A stretch of 64,000 bases of DNA from Stutzerimonas degradans (GTDB taxonomy: Bacteria > Pseudomonadota > Gammaproteobacteria > Pseudomonadales > Pseudomonadaceae). Made by a program: the position numbers and the translations under genes. The notes beneath the pieces were generated by a model. That model searched no databases, had not been told where the DNA came from, and saw only the letters and a list, made by a program, of their open reading frames with translations. The stretch covers positions 124,001-188,000 of the forward strand of contig NZ_JAMOHV010000006.1 of assembly GCF_024448505.1 (NCBI RefSeq), in the 5' to 3' direction. Shown here in pieces: positions 45,404 through 55,041 of this stretch (the first letter of the stretch is position 1; each line of letters begins with the position of its first letter).

Positions 45404-46159
45404 ATGTGCCTGATCGTTTTCGCCTGGCGCCCCGGGCACGCGCTGCCGCTGCTGCTGGCCGCAAACCGTGACGAGTTCCACGCCCGCCCTAGCCTGCCGC
45501 TGGCCGCCTGGGAGGATGCTCCTTCCATCATCGGCGGGCGCGATCTGCTGGCAGGCGGCACCTGGTTGGGCGTGCGTCCCGATGGCCGCTTCGCCGCGCT
45601 GACCAACATCCGCATCGGCGGTCAGCCAGCCGGCCGACGCAGCCGCGGCGAGCTGGTGGAGCGTTACCTGCGCGGCGAGCTGGCGCCGGCCGATTATCTT
45701 GCCGGGCTGAGCGCAGGCATCGAGGACTATGCCGGCTTCAACCTGCTGGTTGGTACCGCGCGAGAGCTCTGGCATTTCAATTCCCAGTCCGCGACGCCGC
45801 GACGACTCGAGGCTGGCGTCTATGGCCTGTGCAACGCCGATCTGGATACGCCCTGGCCGAAGTTGCGCCGAGCGCGCACCGCATTGGCCACCCGGCTGGA
45901 GCTGGCCGACACCGAGTCGCTGCTGCAACTGCTGGACGACCATGAGCGGGCGCCCGATGCGGAGCTGCCGAGCACCGGCGTGCCGCTGGAATGGGAGCGT
46001 CTGTTATCGAGCGTCTTCATCGCCAGCAGCGAATACGGCACGCGCGCCAGTACCGCGCTGCTGCGCTGGCAGAACGGTGCACTGGATATCCATGAACGGC
46101 GTTTCGGTCCGGACGGGTTGCTCGGCGATACGCACTATCGCCTGCCGGCGCGCGACTGA
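45404..46159 (+). CDS. NRDE (TANGO2-like) family protein
   Basis: A 251-residue protein beginning MCLIVFAWR, so Cys2 would become N-terminal as in Ntn-hydrolase-like folds. The name-giving motif is AANRDEFHARP near residue 19, followed by GGRDLLAGGTWLGV and ALTNIR. The eukaryotic relative TANGO2 is linked to membrane and haem/lipid handling; the bacterial role is not established. The ATG at 45404 was chosen because earlier in-frame starts run into the waaA promoter region. Confidence 0.92.
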   Translation: MCLIVFAWRPGHALPLLLAANRDEFHARPSLPLAAWEDAPSIIGGRDLLAGGTWLGVRPDGRFAALTNIRIGGQPAGRRSRGELVERYLRGELAPADYLAGLSAGIEDYAGFNLLVGTARELWHFNSQSATPRRLEAGVYGLCNADLDTPWPKLRRARTALATRLELADTESLLQLLDDHERAPDAELPSTGVPLEWERLLSSVFIASSEYGTRASTALLRWQNGALDIHERRFGPDGLLGDTHYRLPARD

Positions 46160-46172
46160 GCCAACCGCCGCG

Positions 46173-48446
46173 TCACACCGCGGCGGAAGGGTTGATCAGG
46201 CGATTCAGACCAAGATTGCGCAGCGTCAGCTGCACCGTGGCGTGGATCACCTGCGGGCTGTCGAGCACCATCACCCGCGCCAGCAGTTCGCGGGCGGTCT
46301 GCAGGCTGACCTGGCGCAGCAGCCACTTGACCTTGGGCAGGTTGGTGGCGTTCATCGACAGGCTGTCGAAACCCATCGCCAGCAGCAGCATGGCGGCGGC
46401 CGGATCGCCGGCCATCTCGCCGCAGATACTCACCGGGCGTCCCTCGGCATGCGCCTCGTGAACCACGCGCTGCAGGGCCTCGAGCACGGCCGGATGCAGA
46501 TAGTCGTAGAGATCGGCCACGCGCGGATTGTTGCGGTCGACCGCGAGCAGGTACTGGGTCAGATCGTTGGAGCCGACCGAGATGAAGTCCACCAGACGCG
46601 CCAGCTCGCGCGTCAGGTAGACCGCCGCGGGCACCTCGATCATCACGCCCACCGGCGGCATCTGCACGTCCAGGCCTTCGTCGCGCACCTCGCCCCAGGC
46701 GCGGTGAATCAGGTGCAGCGCCTCTTCCAACTCGCGCAGCCCGGAAATCATCGGCAGCAGGATACGCAGGTTATTCAGCCCGACACTGGCCTTGAGCATC
46801 GCACGGGTCTGCAGCAGGAAGATTTCCGGGTGATCCAGCGTGACGCGGATGCCGCGCCAGCCGAGGAACGGATTCTCTTCCTTGATCGGGAAATACGGCA
46901 GCGACTTGTCGCCACCAATGTCCAGGCTGCGCATGGTGACAGGCAGCGGATGGAACGCCTCCAGCTGCTCGCGATAGATCGCCATCTGTTCCTTTTCGCT
47001 GGGGAAGCGCTCCTTGATCATGAAGGGCACTTCGGTGCGATACAGGCCGACGCCCTCGGCGCCACGCTCCTGCGCGCGCACCACATCGGCGAGCAGGCCG
47101 GTGTTGACCCACAGCGGGATACGCCGGCCATCGGTGGTCTCGCAAGGCAGCTCGCGCAGCACGTCGAGCCCTTCGGAGAGCTGGCGTTCCTGCTCGGCGA
47201 GCACTGCGTACTGTTCGCGCAGCACCTTGCCGGGGTTGGTGATGATCTCGCCGCGATAGCCGTCGATGATCAGCTCGATGCCGTCGACCTTCGAATACGG
47301 CAGATCGACCGCGCCCATCACCGTGGGAATGCCCATCGCCCGCGCCAGAATCGCCACGTGCGAGTTACTCGAGCCGAGCACCGACACCATGCCGGCGAGC
47401 TTGCCTTCGGGCACCTCGCCGAGCATCGCCGGTGATAGCTCCTCGCTGACCAGGATGGTCTTGTCCGGGTAGGTAAGCGTCTGCTGGCGGGCCTCCTGCA
47501 GGTAGGAGAGCAGGCGGCGGCCGATGTCCTTGACGTCCGAGGCGCGCTCGCGCAGGTAGGCGTCGTCCATCAGCTCGAAACGCCGCACGTGCTCGGTCAC
47601 CACCTGGCGCAGCGCACCCTGCGCCCACTGGCCGGTACGGATGACCTTGGCCACCTCGCCGGCCAGCGCCGAGTCGTCGAGCATCATCAGGTAGACGTCG
47701 AACAGCGCGCGCTCTTCCTTGCGCATCTGGTTGGCGAGCTTCTCGGACAGCGCACGCATGTCCGCGCGTACCGCCTCGAGCGCCGTCTCGAACAGCGCCA
47801 GCTCGGCACCGATGTCATCGACGGTCTTGTCCGGTACCACGTCCAGATCGGCCGGCGGCAGCACCACCACCGCGGTGCCGACACAGGCACCCGGCGCGCC
47901 GGGAATGCCGACGAAACGCGTTTCCTGGATACCCTTGCCCTGGCGACCGAGGCCGCGGATCGAGCCAGTCGCCTCGGCATGGGCGATGACACCGGCGAGC
48001 TGTGCGCTCATGGTGACGAGAAATGCCTCCTCCCCTTCATCGAACTGCCGGCGCTCTCTCTGCTGGATAACCAGCACGCCCATTACCCGTCGATGGTGGA
48101 TGATCGGTGCACCGAGGAAGGACGCGTAACGCTCCTCGCCGGTTTCGGCGAAGTAGCGATAGCGCGGGTGTTCGGAGGCATGCTCGAGGTTGAGCGGCTC
48201 CTCGCGGGTGCCGACCAGGCCGACCAGACCTTCGTTGGGCGCCATGCTGACCTTGCCGATGGCGCGCTTGTTCAGGCCCTCGGTGGCCATCAGCACGAAG
48301 CGTTCGGTTTCCGGATCGAGCAGATAGACCGAGCAGACATGGCTGCCCATGGCCTCCTTGACTCTCAGCACGATGATGCCCAATGCCGCCTTGAGGTCCT
48401 TGGCGGCGTTCACTTCCTGGACAATCTTGCGCAGCGTGCCGAGCAT
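46173..48446 (-). CDS. ptsP: PtsP (EI-Ntr), nitrogen phosphotransferase enzyme I
   Basis: A 757-residue enzyme. An N-terminal GAF domain (about 1-160) is followed by the EI domains: the phospho-accepting histidine in GSSNSHVAILARAMGIPTV, and the C-terminal PEP-binding barrel with DIGGDKSLPYF, NPFLGWRGIRV and the active-site SVGSNDLTQYLLAVDR. It starts the PTS-Ntr phosphorelay (PtsP-PtsO-PtsN), which regulates nitrogen and potassium responses rather than sugar uptake. It follows rppH by 25 nt, a conserved pair (PA0336-PA0337). Confidence 0.96.
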   Translation of the reverse strand: MLGTLRKIVQEVNAAKDLKAALGIIVLRVKEAMGSHVCSVYLLDPETERFVLMATEGLNKRAIGKVSMAPNEGLVGLVGTREEPLNLEHASEHPRYRYFAETGEERYASFLGAPIIHHRRVMGVLVIQQRERRQFDEGEEAFLVTMSAQLAGVIAHAEATGSIRGLGRQGKGIQETRFVGIPGAPGACVGTAVVVLPPADLDVVPDKTVDDIGAELALFETALEAVRADMRALSEKLANQMRKEERALFDVYLMMLDDSALAGEVAKVIRTGQWAQGALRQVVTEHVRRFELMDDAYLRERASDVKDIGRRLLSYLQEARQQTLTYPDKTILVSEELSPAMLGEVPEGKLAGMVSVLGSSNSHVAILARAMGIPTVMGAVDLPYSKVDGIELIIDGYRGEIITNPGKVLREQYAVLAEQERQLSEGLDVLRELPCETTDGRRIPLWVNTGLLADVVRAQERGAEGVGLYRTEVPFMIKERFPSEKEQMAIYREQLEAFHPLPVTMRSLDIGGDKSLPYFPIKEENPFLGWRGIRVTLDHPEIFLLQTRAMLKASVGLNNLRILLPMISGLRELEEALHLIHRAWGEVRDEGLDVQMPPVGVMIEVPAAVYLTRELARLVDFISVGSNDLTQYLLAVDRNNPRVADLYDYLHPAVLEALQRVVHEAHAEGRPVSICGEMAGDPAAAMLLLAMGFDSLSMNATNLPKVKWLLRQVSLQTARELLARVMVLDSPQVIHATVQLTLRNLGLNRLINPSAAV

Positions 48447-48471
48447 GCTCAGAGGCTTTCTCCCCGATTTT

Positions 48472-48951
48472 TCAGTCCCGCACGGGTAGGCGCGGTGCGA
48501 GTTCTTTGAGTGCGCGACGGTAGACCTCGCGCTTGAAGGTGACGACCTGGCCCAGCGGATACCAGTAACTGACCCAGCGCCAACCATCGAATTCGGGTTT
48601 GCCGGTCAGATCCATACGCACCCGTTCTTCGGCGCCGGTCAGGCGCAGCAGAAACCACTTCTGCTTCTGGCCAATGCACAGCGGCTGGCTGTGCGTACGC
48701 ACCAGACGCTGCGGCAGACGATAGCGCAACCAGCCACGGGTGCAGGCGAGGATGTTCACATCCCGCTCTTCCAGCCCGACTTCCTCGTTCAGTTCGCGGT
48801 ACAGCGCTTCTTCGGGCGTCTCGCGCGGGTTGATGCCACCCTGCGGAAACTGCCAGGCGTCCTGGTTGATCCGCCGCGCCCACAGCACCTGTCCGACATC
48901 ATTGGTGAGGATGATGCCGACATTCGGGCGAAAACCATCGGAATCGATCAC
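48472..48951 (-). CDS. rppH: RNA pyrophosphohydrolase RppH
   Basis: A 159-residue Nudix hydrolase that removes pyrophosphate from mRNA 5' ends and triggers decay. The Nudix box [25 protein letters not shown] fits G-x5-E-x7-REUxEExGU (spans residues about 37-61). I chose the GTG at 48951 ([15 protein letters not shown], with GAGG upstream), which gives the usual length; an ATG 11 codons upstream is less likely. Confidence 0.95.
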   Translation of the reverse strand: MIDSDGFRPNVGIILTNDVGQVLWARRINQDAWQFPQGGINPRETPEEALYRELNEEVGLEERDVNILACTRGWLRYRLPQRLVRTHSQPLCIGQKQKWFLLRLTGAEERVRMDLTGKPEFDGWRWVSYWYPLGQVVTFKREVYRRALKELAPRLPVRD

Positions 48952-49129
48952 GGCTAGCAACCTCGCAAACGCATGTCGCCGCATTGTTCCACAAAACGGC
49001 GATCAGCCGAAAGCGCGGCACGCCGCCAGTTTCCGCATCATCGGGCGCCGCCAAGCGCGAGCAGGTCTGGCGCCGCCGCCACATTTGGTTATGCTGGCGC
49101 CGCCATTCATCTTGCGAAGGAATCCATCC

Positions 49130-49783
49130 GTGCGCCTGGCCCTATTCGATCTCGACAATACCCTGCTGGCCGGTGACAGCGATCATGCCTGGGGGGAGTT
49201 TCTCTGCCAGCGCGGCCTGGTAGACGTCGACACCTATCGTGCGCGCAATGACGCCTTCTATCAGGACTACCTCGACGGCAAGCTCGACGTGCACGCCTAT
49301 CAGAATTTCTGCCAGGAAATTCTCGGCCGCACCGACATGCCGCAGCTGGCGCAATGGCACGCGGACTTCATGCGCGAGCATATCGAGCCGATCGTGCTGG
49401 CCAAGGGCGAGGCGCTGGTGCGTCAACATCTGGAAGCCGGCGACCGCGTCGCCATCATCACCGCCACCAACCGTTTCATCACCGGCCCGATCGCCGCACG
49501 GCTGGGTGTGCAGACCCTCCTGGCCACCGAGTGCGAAATGCAGGACGGCCGCTACACGGGGCGTCTGATCGACATCCCCTGCTTCCAGGAAGGCAAGGTC
49601 GAGCGCATCGAGCGCTGGCTCGACGAAAGCGGGCAATCGCTCGAGGGCAGCTACTTCTACAGCGATTCGCGCAACGATCTGCCACTGCTGGAGCGCGTCA
49701 GCCATCCGGTCGCGGTCGACCCGGACCCGACCCTGCGCAGCATCGCCGAACAGCGTGGCTGGCAGATCATCTCGCTGCGCTGA
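49130..49783 (+). CDS. HAD-IB phosphatase, SerB-like
   Basis: A 217-residue phosphatase with the nucleophile motif [13 protein letters not shown] at the N-terminus, [13 protein letters not shown] (motif II) and [14 protein letters not shown] (motif IV). It resembles phosphoserine phosphatase-like proteins of the HAD-IB group, but lacks the ACT domain of Pseudomonas SerB. The start is a GTG at 49130 with AAGGAA upstream. It is divergent from rppH, matching PA0335-PA0336. Substrate not established. Confidence 0.92.
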   Translation: MRLALFDLDNTLLAGDSDHAWGEFLCQRGLVDVDTYRARNDAFYQDYLDGKLDVHAYQNFCQEILGRTDMPQLAQWHADFMREHIEPIVLAKGEALVRQHLEAGDRVAIITATNRFITGPIAARLGVQTLLATECEMQDGRYTGRLIDIPCFQEGKVERIERWLDESGQSLEGSYFYSDSRNDLPLLERVSHPVAVDPDPTLRSIAEQRGWQIISLR

Positions 49784-49793
49784 TGCCGCCGGT

Positions 49794-50234
49794 TCAGGCC
49801 GGCTTAGCGCCCATCAGCGCGCTGATCGCCAGCAGCACCAGCAGGATCAGGCCCGCATAGGACAGGCTGAATCCCAGCAGCCGCGCGGGTGCCGGCGCCT
49901 CGCCGAGCGCGACCCAGGCCCGTAGGCGCCCGGCCAGCAGCAGCCCGAGCGGCAGCAGCAGCACGAACAGCAGCGAGCTGACCAGCAGCCACAGCTGGCC
50001 CAGCGGCCAGCCGGCCAGATGCACCAGCCACCAGCCGCTCACCGGCAGTGATAGACCGAGCAACGCCAGCAACGGCAGCGACAACCGGCGCGTGCGCCGC
50101 AGCTTGCCTTGCAGCACAGCCGCATCGCCGCGACGCCAGCTACGCCAGAGCAACACCAAGTGCGCGGCGATCCCGAGAATCAGCAATACCGCCGAGGCAC
50201 CGTGGACGATTCGCAGCAGCAGATAGTGGTCCAT
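49794..50234 (-). CDS. DUF2269-like small membrane protein
   Basis: A 146-residue protein with four predicted spans (about 8-30, 52-72, 78-100 and 120-142). HGASAVLLILGIAAHLVLLW and SLPVSGWWLVHLAGWPL resemble DUF2269 proteins, whose histidines could bind a cofactor. Function unknown. It lies 21 nt downstream of ilvA and is probably co-transcribed. Confidence 0.8.
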   Translation of the reverse strand: MDHYLLLRIVHGASAVLLILGIAAHLVLLWRSWRRGDAAVLQGKLRRTRRLSLPLLALLGLSLPVSGWWLVHLAGWPLGQLWLLVSSLLFVLLLPLGLLLAGRLRAWVALGEAPAPARLLGFSLSYAGLILLVLLAISALMGAKPA

Positions 50235-50255
50235 GCGCTCTCCTTAGACGCCCGC

Positions 50256-51770
50256 TCAGCCGAGGAATAGCCGATAGGCCGGGTTGTCGCTTTCATCCCA
50301 GTAGCGGTAGCCGATCTTTTCCAGCGCCGCCGGCACCAGATGGCGCTCCTCGGCCGGCACCTGCAGGCCGGCGACGACACGGCCATCGGCGGCGCCGTGG
50401 TTGCGGTAATGGAACATCGAGATGTTCCAGCGCCCGCCCAGCTTGTTGAGGAAGTTGAACAGCGCGCCGGGGCGCTCGGGGAACTCGAAACGCAGCACCA
50501 TCTCGTCGCTCACCCCCGCCGCATGGCCGCCGACCATATGGCGGATATGCAGCTTGGCCAGCTCGTTGTCGGTCAGGTCGAGCACCGGAAAGCCCTTGTC
50601 ACGCAGCCCTTCGACCAGCGCCGCGCGCGGGTCGTTCTCCGGGTGGGTCTGCACACCGACGAAAATGTGCGCCTCGCCATTGGTGTGATAGCGATAGTTG
50701 AATTCGGTGATCTGCCGCTTGCCGATCGCCTCGCAGAAGGCCTTGAAACTGCCCGGCTGCTCGGGAATGGTCACGGCGATGATCGCCTCGCGCTTCTCGC
50801 CCAGCTCGGCGCGCTCAGCGACGTGGCGCAGGCGGTCGAAGTTGACGTTGGCGCCCGAATCGATGCCTACCAGCACCTGACCGCTAACGCCGTCGCGCTC
50901 GACGTACTTCTTGATCCCGGCCACTGCCAGAGCACCGGCCGGCTCGGTGATCGAGCGGGTATCGTCGTAGATGTCCTTGATCGCCGCACAGATCTCGTCG
51001 GTGCTGACGGTGATCACCTCGTCGACGTAATGCCTGCAGACATCGAAGGTGTGCTGGCCGATCTGCGCCACCGCGACGCCGTCGGCAAACAGCCCGACCT
51101 GCTCGAGCACGACGCGCTCGCCGGCAGCCATGGCCGCCTGCAGGCAGTTGGAGTCGTCCGGCTCGACGCCAATCACCTTGGTCTGCGGATACAGGTATTT
51201 CACATACGCCGCGATGCCTGCCACCAGCCCGCCGCCGCCCACCGGCACGAAGATCGCGTCGATCGGCCCCTGGTGCTGACGCAGAATTTCCATCGCCACG
51301 GTGCCCTGGCCGGCGATCACGTCGGGATCGTCGTAGGGGTGGATGTAGACCAGCCCTTTCTCCTCGACCAGCTTCAGCGAATAGGCCAGCGCCTCGGGGA
51401 ACGCATCGCCATGCAGCACCACCTTGCCGCCGCGGGCGCGCACGCCCTGCACTTTCAGCTCCGGCGTGGTCCGCGGCATGACGATGGTGGCCTTGATCCC
51501 CAGCTGCTTGGCCGCCAGCGCAACGCCCTGGGCGTGGTTGCCAGCCGATGCAGTGACCACGCCGCGCGCCAGCTCCTCCGGCGACAGCTGCGCCAGTTTG
51601 TTATAGGCGCCGCGCACCTTGAAGGAGAACACCGGCTGCAGGTCCTCGCGCTTGAGCAGAATCTGGTTGCCGATACGCTCGGATAGCTGACGGGCGGGTT
51701 GTAGCGGAGTTTCGACGGCAACGTCGTAGACGCGCGAGGTGAGGATCTTCTTGACGTAGTGTTCGAGCAT
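50256..51770 (-). CDS. ilvA: Threonine ammonia-lyase (biosynthetic)
   Basis: A 504-residue PLP enzyme making 2-oxobutyrate for isoleucine synthesis. The PLP lysine lies in PVFSFKVRGAYNKL, the cofactor phosphate loop in PVGGGGLVAGIAAYV, and two C-terminal ACT-like regulatory domains (about 330-500) mark the isoleucine-inhibited biosynthetic form. I chose the ATG at 51770 (MLEHYVKKILTSRVYDVAVE), the family start; an ATG seven codons upstream is possible. Confidence 0.96.
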   Translation of the reverse strand: MLEHYVKKILTSRVYDVAVETPLQPARQLSERIGNQILLKREDLQPVFSFKVRGAYNKLAQLSPEELARGVVTASAGNHAQGVALAAKQLGIKATIVMPRTTPELKVQGVRARGGKVVLHGDAFPEALAYSLKLVEEKGLVYIHPYDDPDVIAGQGTVAMEILRQHQGPIDAIFVPVGGGGLVAGIAAYVKYLYPQTKVIGVEPDDSNCLQAAMAAGERVVLEQVGLFADGVAVAQIGQHTFDVCRHYVDEVITVSTDEICAAIKDIYDDTRSITEPAGALAVAGIKKYVERDGVSGQVLVGIDSGANVNFDRLRHVAERAELGEKREAIIAVTIPEQPGSFKAFCEAIGKRQITEFNYRYHTNGEAHIFVGVQTHPENDPRAALVEGLRDKGFPVLDLTDNELAKLHIRHMVGGHAAGVSDEMVLRFEFPERPGALFNFLNKLGGRWNISMFHYRNHGAADGRVVAGLQVPAEERHLVPAALEKIGYRYWDESDNPAYRLFLG

Positions 51771-51936
51771 TCTGGCTATCTTGGCGGGCATTACGGAGGG
51801 ATCGGGCGAGTCTACTCCGCGACACCCGCGGCGACCACCGGCAATCGGCCATCCCGGCGCCGGCGCATCCGTCGGGCCAGCCGCCGCCGACTACGGGCTA
51901 TAATCGACTCCTCGTCAATCCAGCCCCGGACCCTCC

Positions 51937-52608
51937 ATGACCCAGGATCAGCTCAAGCAGGCCGTCGCCCAGGCCGCTGTCGACTACATCGTGCCCAAGC
52001 TCAACGACCGCAGCATCGTCGGCGTCGGCACCGGCTCGACCGCCAACTTCTTCATCGATCTGCTGGCCAAGCACAAGGGCTTCTTCGATGGCGCGGTGGC
52101 CAGCTCCGAGGCCACCGCCGAGCGCCTGAAGCAGCACGGCATTCCGGTCTACGACCTGAACTCGGTCAGCGAGCTGGAGTTCTACGTCGACGGCGCCGAC
52201 GAGGCCAACAAGCACCTCGAGCTGATCAAGGGCGGCGGCGCCGCGCTGACCCGCGAGAAGATCGTCGCGGCCGTGGCCAAGACCTTCATCTGCATCGCCG
52301 ATGGCAGCAAGCTGGTCGAACAGCTCGGCACCTTCCCGCTACCGGTAGAGGTCATTCCGATGGCACGCAGCCATGTCGCCCGCGAGCTGGTGAAGCTTGG
52401 CGGCGACCCGGTCTATCGCGACGGCGTGGTGACCGATAACGGCAACGTGATCCTCGACGTGCACAACCTGATGATCGGCTTTGCGCCGGAGCTCGAAGGC
52501 AAGATCAACGACATCGTCGGCGTGGTCTGCAACGGACTGTTTGCGATGCGCCCGGCCGATCTGCTGCTGCTCGGCACCGCCAGCGGCGTACAGACGCTGA
52601 CGCGCTGA
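51937..52608 (+). CDS. rpiA: Ribose-5-phosphate isomerase A
   Basis: A 223-residue pentose-phosphate enzyme interconverting ribose-5-P and ribulose-5-P. Signatures are [14 protein letters not shown], the catalytic [10 protein letters not shown] and [12 protein letters not shown], and GAELVPMARSHV-like [15 protein letters not shown]. It is divergent from ilvA across about 166 nt, as in P. aeruginosa (PA0330-PA0331). Confidence 0.97.
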   Translation: MTQDQLKQAVAQAAVDYIVPKLNDRSIVGVGTGSTANFFIDLLAKHKGFFDGAVASSEATAERLKQHGIPVYDLNSVSELEFYVDGADEANKHLELIKGGGAALTREKIVAAVAKTFICIADGSKLVEQLGTFPLPVEVIPMARSHVARELVKLGGDPVYRDGVVTDNGNVILDVHNLMIGFAPELEGKINDIVGVVCNGLFAMRPADLLLLGTASGVQTLTR

Positions 52609-52694
52609 AGCGAAGCGGCAGTTTCGCTCGACTGCGGCTACGCTTGTGGATACTGCGCCGGCAACCGGCGCAGCTCGCCACAGGAGGTGTCGCC

Positions 52695-53042
52695 ATGCCC
52701 GGCAAGTTCCAGTTGAAGAAAACCGCCAACGGTCAGTTCCATTTCAACCTGCTGGCCAGCAACGGCCAGGTCATTCTCACCAGCGAGCAATACAAAGCTC
52801 ACGCTTCGGCCGTCAACGGCATCGATTCGGTACGCAAGAACGCCACCCGCGAAGGCGCGTTCGAGATCAAAGAGTCGAGCAGCGGCAAACATTACTTCGT
52901 GCTCAAGGCCACCAACGGGCAGATCATCGGCCAGAGCCAGATGTATGCCAGCCTGAGCAGCGCCGAACACGGCTGCGAATCGGTGCGCAATCACGCGCCG
53001 GACGCGGCGCTGCAAGATGAAAGTGCCGCACCGGTCGCGTGA
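52695..53042 (+). CDS. YegP-like DUF1508 protein
   Basis: A 115-residue protein made of two tandem DUF1508 repeats: GQFHFNLLASNGQVILTSEQY (about 13-33) and KHYFVLKATNGQIIGQSQMY (about 64-83), each followed by a VNGIDSVRKNA- or HGCESVRNHA-type helix. The small duplicated alpha/beta fold is known structurally but has no assigned function. A very strong CAGGAGG precedes the ATG. It corresponds to PA0329. Confidence 0.93.
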   Translation: MPGKFQLKKTANGQFHFNLLASNGQVILTSEQYKAHASAVNGIDSVRKNATREGAFEIKESSSGKHYFVLKATNGQIIGQSQMYASLSSAEHGCESVRNHAPDAALQDESAAPVA

Positions 53043-53052
53043 TCCGCAAAGG

Positions 53053-53961
53053 CTACTTGCGAAACACGTAGAACAGGTTCGGTTCGCTGACCAGGTACAA
53101 CGTGCCGTCGGCCGACATGGCGATGCCTTCGGCCTGCGGCACGTCTGCTTCGAGCCCATGCTGACCCGCCGTCAGCCGCAGACTGCTGAGCGGCCGCCCA
53201 ACCAAATCCAGCTCGACCACCAGCCGCGACTCGTCCGATAGGGCCAGCAGATGACCGCTCGCCTCGTCGTACTGCAGGCTGGAAAGGTCACGCACGAACA
53301 GGCCGGCATCGCGCCGGGGATCATCCTGCACGTGCACGGCATAGGGCTCGTTCGGGTCCGCATGTGGGAACCCCTGAATCTCATAGATCCGCAGCGGGTC
53401 GCGTTCCTTGGCCACAAAAAGTCGTCGACCAGACGCATCGTAAGCCAACCCTTCGAAACCCTTGTTACCGTTGCGGCCGATCCCAAGCGACAGCTGCCGG
53501 ACACCGCTCGCATCAATCACCGAGGTGTGCTCGTCGACTTCCACCTGCAACAGGCGCTGCTCGCGCTCGTCACTTATCACGTAGACGCCACGACTCACAT
53601 ACTCGATGGCCTCGGGATCACCAAATCCCTCCAGGCGGACCGAGCGCAGCAGCCGCCCATCCAGACTCAACTCCAGCAACCGCGGATCGCCATTGGTCAC
53701 CGCAATCAGACTGTTGCGATCCGGATCGTAGGTGAGCGCGGAAAGGTCATCCTCGACCCCCTCTATCACCTGCGCCTGCACGACCGCTCGGTAATCCGGC
53801 AGCCATAACGAACGCTCCCGACGCTGATCTGCATAGTGCCACTGCTGAAATTCGAACCAGGCGCGCTCGGGAAGCTGAAAATGCCATGCGGTGATGGCCG
53901 AGAGGGTGACCAGCAGAGCGGCCAGGAGAGAAAACGCAACAGATCGCGAGGCTACGTGCAT
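53053..53961 (-). CDS. SdiA-regulated-like membrane-anchored beta-propeller protein (copy 1)
   Basis: A 302-residue protein with one N-terminal membrane anchor (about 8-28) and an extracytoplasmic domain of repeated blades: DLSALTYDPDRNSLIAVTNG, GFGDPEAIEYVSRGVYVIS, NKGFEGLAYDASGRRLFVAKE and QAEGIAMSADGTLYLVSEPN. The pattern matches the SdiA-regulated family, a beta-propeller of unknown function. It is paralogous to the adjacent upstream gene, with the same blade order and the same C-terminal FYVF ending. Confidence 0.87.
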   Translation of the reverse strand: MHVASRSVAFSLLAALLVTLSAITAWHFQLPERAWFEFQQWHYADQRRERSLWLPDYRAVVQAQVIEGVEDDLSALTYDPDRNSLIAVTNGDPRLLELSLDGRLLRSVRLEGFGDPEAIEYVSRGVYVISDEREQRLLQVEVDEHTSVIDASGVRQLSLGIGRNGNKGFEGLAYDASGRRLFVAKERDPLRIYEIQGFPHADPNEPYAVHVQDDPRRDAGLFVRDLSSLQYDEASGHLLALSDESRLVVELDLVGRPLSSLRLTAGQHGLEADVPQAEGIAMSADGTLYLVSEPNLFYVFRK

Positions 53962-54032
53962 AAGCGGCTTGCTTCCAGACTGAGGTCATCCAGCGTGCCA
54001 CGCTCAGGCTTAAGCCAAGCTGAACGGTATGC

Positions 54033-54947
54033 TCAGCGTGGGCGCCGGCTGAAGACGTAGAAGCGATTTGGCTCGCCGACTACATAGATATTGCCTTCAC
54101 CATCCATCGCCACCCCCTCGGCCTGCTCGATGCCGTGCACCAGCCCGTTGAGCCCGCCGAACAGGCTGATGAAGCTGCGCGGCCGCCCCCGCAGATCCAG
54201 CTCCACCAGCAACCGCGATTCGTCGGAGAGCAGCAGCGTATGGCCGCTGCGCGGATCGATGGTCACCGAGGAGATATCGCGCACCAGCAGCGGTTGACGC
54301 GGCAGCGCCTCGAGCACTCCGACACCGCCGTCTTCCCCGGGGAACGGCAGCTCGAACAGGCCCTGCGGGTCGCGCTCCTTGGCCAGCAGCAGGCGTTGCG
54401 TACGCGGGTTCCAGGCCAGCCCCTCGAAGCCCTTGTTGCCGGCTTCGGCAAAGCCGAGGTCATGCACCGCCAGACCGTCCAAGTCGACGCTTTCGATACC
54501 CGGCTCCGGGCGAACCACCGCCACCAGCCGGCGGCGCTCATCAACGATCGCCAGCCGCCCGTCGCCCAGCGCTTCGACAGCCTCCGGATCGGAGAAGCCG
54601 ATCAGACGTATACGGCGCAGCACCACGCCGCCAGGGGTGAATTCGACCAGCTGAGGGTTCTGCCCGGTCACGGTCCACAAGGTGCCCGACAGCGGATTCC
54701 AGGTCAGACCGGAGGTCTCATCCTCTTCCAGTCCCAGCAGGGTCGTTTCCAATGCCAGCTCGTAGTCAGGCAACCAGATACTGGCAGCGCGCTGCTCGGC
54801 GCCGACCGACTGCTCGCGCCAGTAGAGTCGTAACTGGTCATCCCAGTGCAACAGATGGCCGGCAGCCAGTATGGCGATCAACACCAGCAAGAGGACGACC
54901 TTGATGGTCAGACGCCAGCGAGATGAGCGAGCGGAAACGGCGGGCAT
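54033..54947 (-). CDS. SdiA-regulated-like membrane-anchored beta-propeller protein (copy 2)
   Basis: A 304-residue paralogue of the downstream copy: N-terminal anchor (about 13-31), then WLPDYELALETTLLGLEEDETSG, GFSDPEAVEALGDGRLAIVDE, NKGFEGLAWNPRTQRLLLAKE and QAEGVAMDGEGNIYVVGEPN. The two genes are 71 nt apart in the same orientation and look like an ancient tandem duplication, since they differ at many positions. Family function unknown; the name comes from an SdiA-controlled Salmonella gene. Confidence 0.87.
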   Translation of the reverse strand: MPAVSARSSRWRLTIKVVLLLVLIAILAAGHLLHWDDQLRLYWREQSVGAEQRAASIWLPDYELALETTLLGLEEDETSGLTWNPLSGTLWTVTGQNPQLVEFTPGGVVLRRIRLIGFSDPEAVEALGDGRLAIVDERRRLVAVVRPEPGIESVDLDGLAVHDLGFAEAGNKGFEGLAWNPRTQRLLLAKERDPQGLFELPFPGEDGGVGVLEALPRQPLLVRDISSVTIDPRSGHTLLLSDESRLLVELDLRGRPRSFISLFGGLNGLVHGIEQAEGVAMDGEGNIYVVGEPNRFYVFSRRPR

Positions 54948-55041
54948 GCAGAGGATTCCAGCGAAAGGACCCGCATTACAGCACGGCGGACATTCGCTGG
55001 AAAACGTGGATTACGTCGCAATTGCTCACGGATATGGTCGG

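Noticed and set aside
46173-48587. Longer ptsP with start upstream of 48446
   Set aside because: The added residues overlap rppH in another frame and are not part of the GAF domain; the family starts MLGTLRKIVQEVN.
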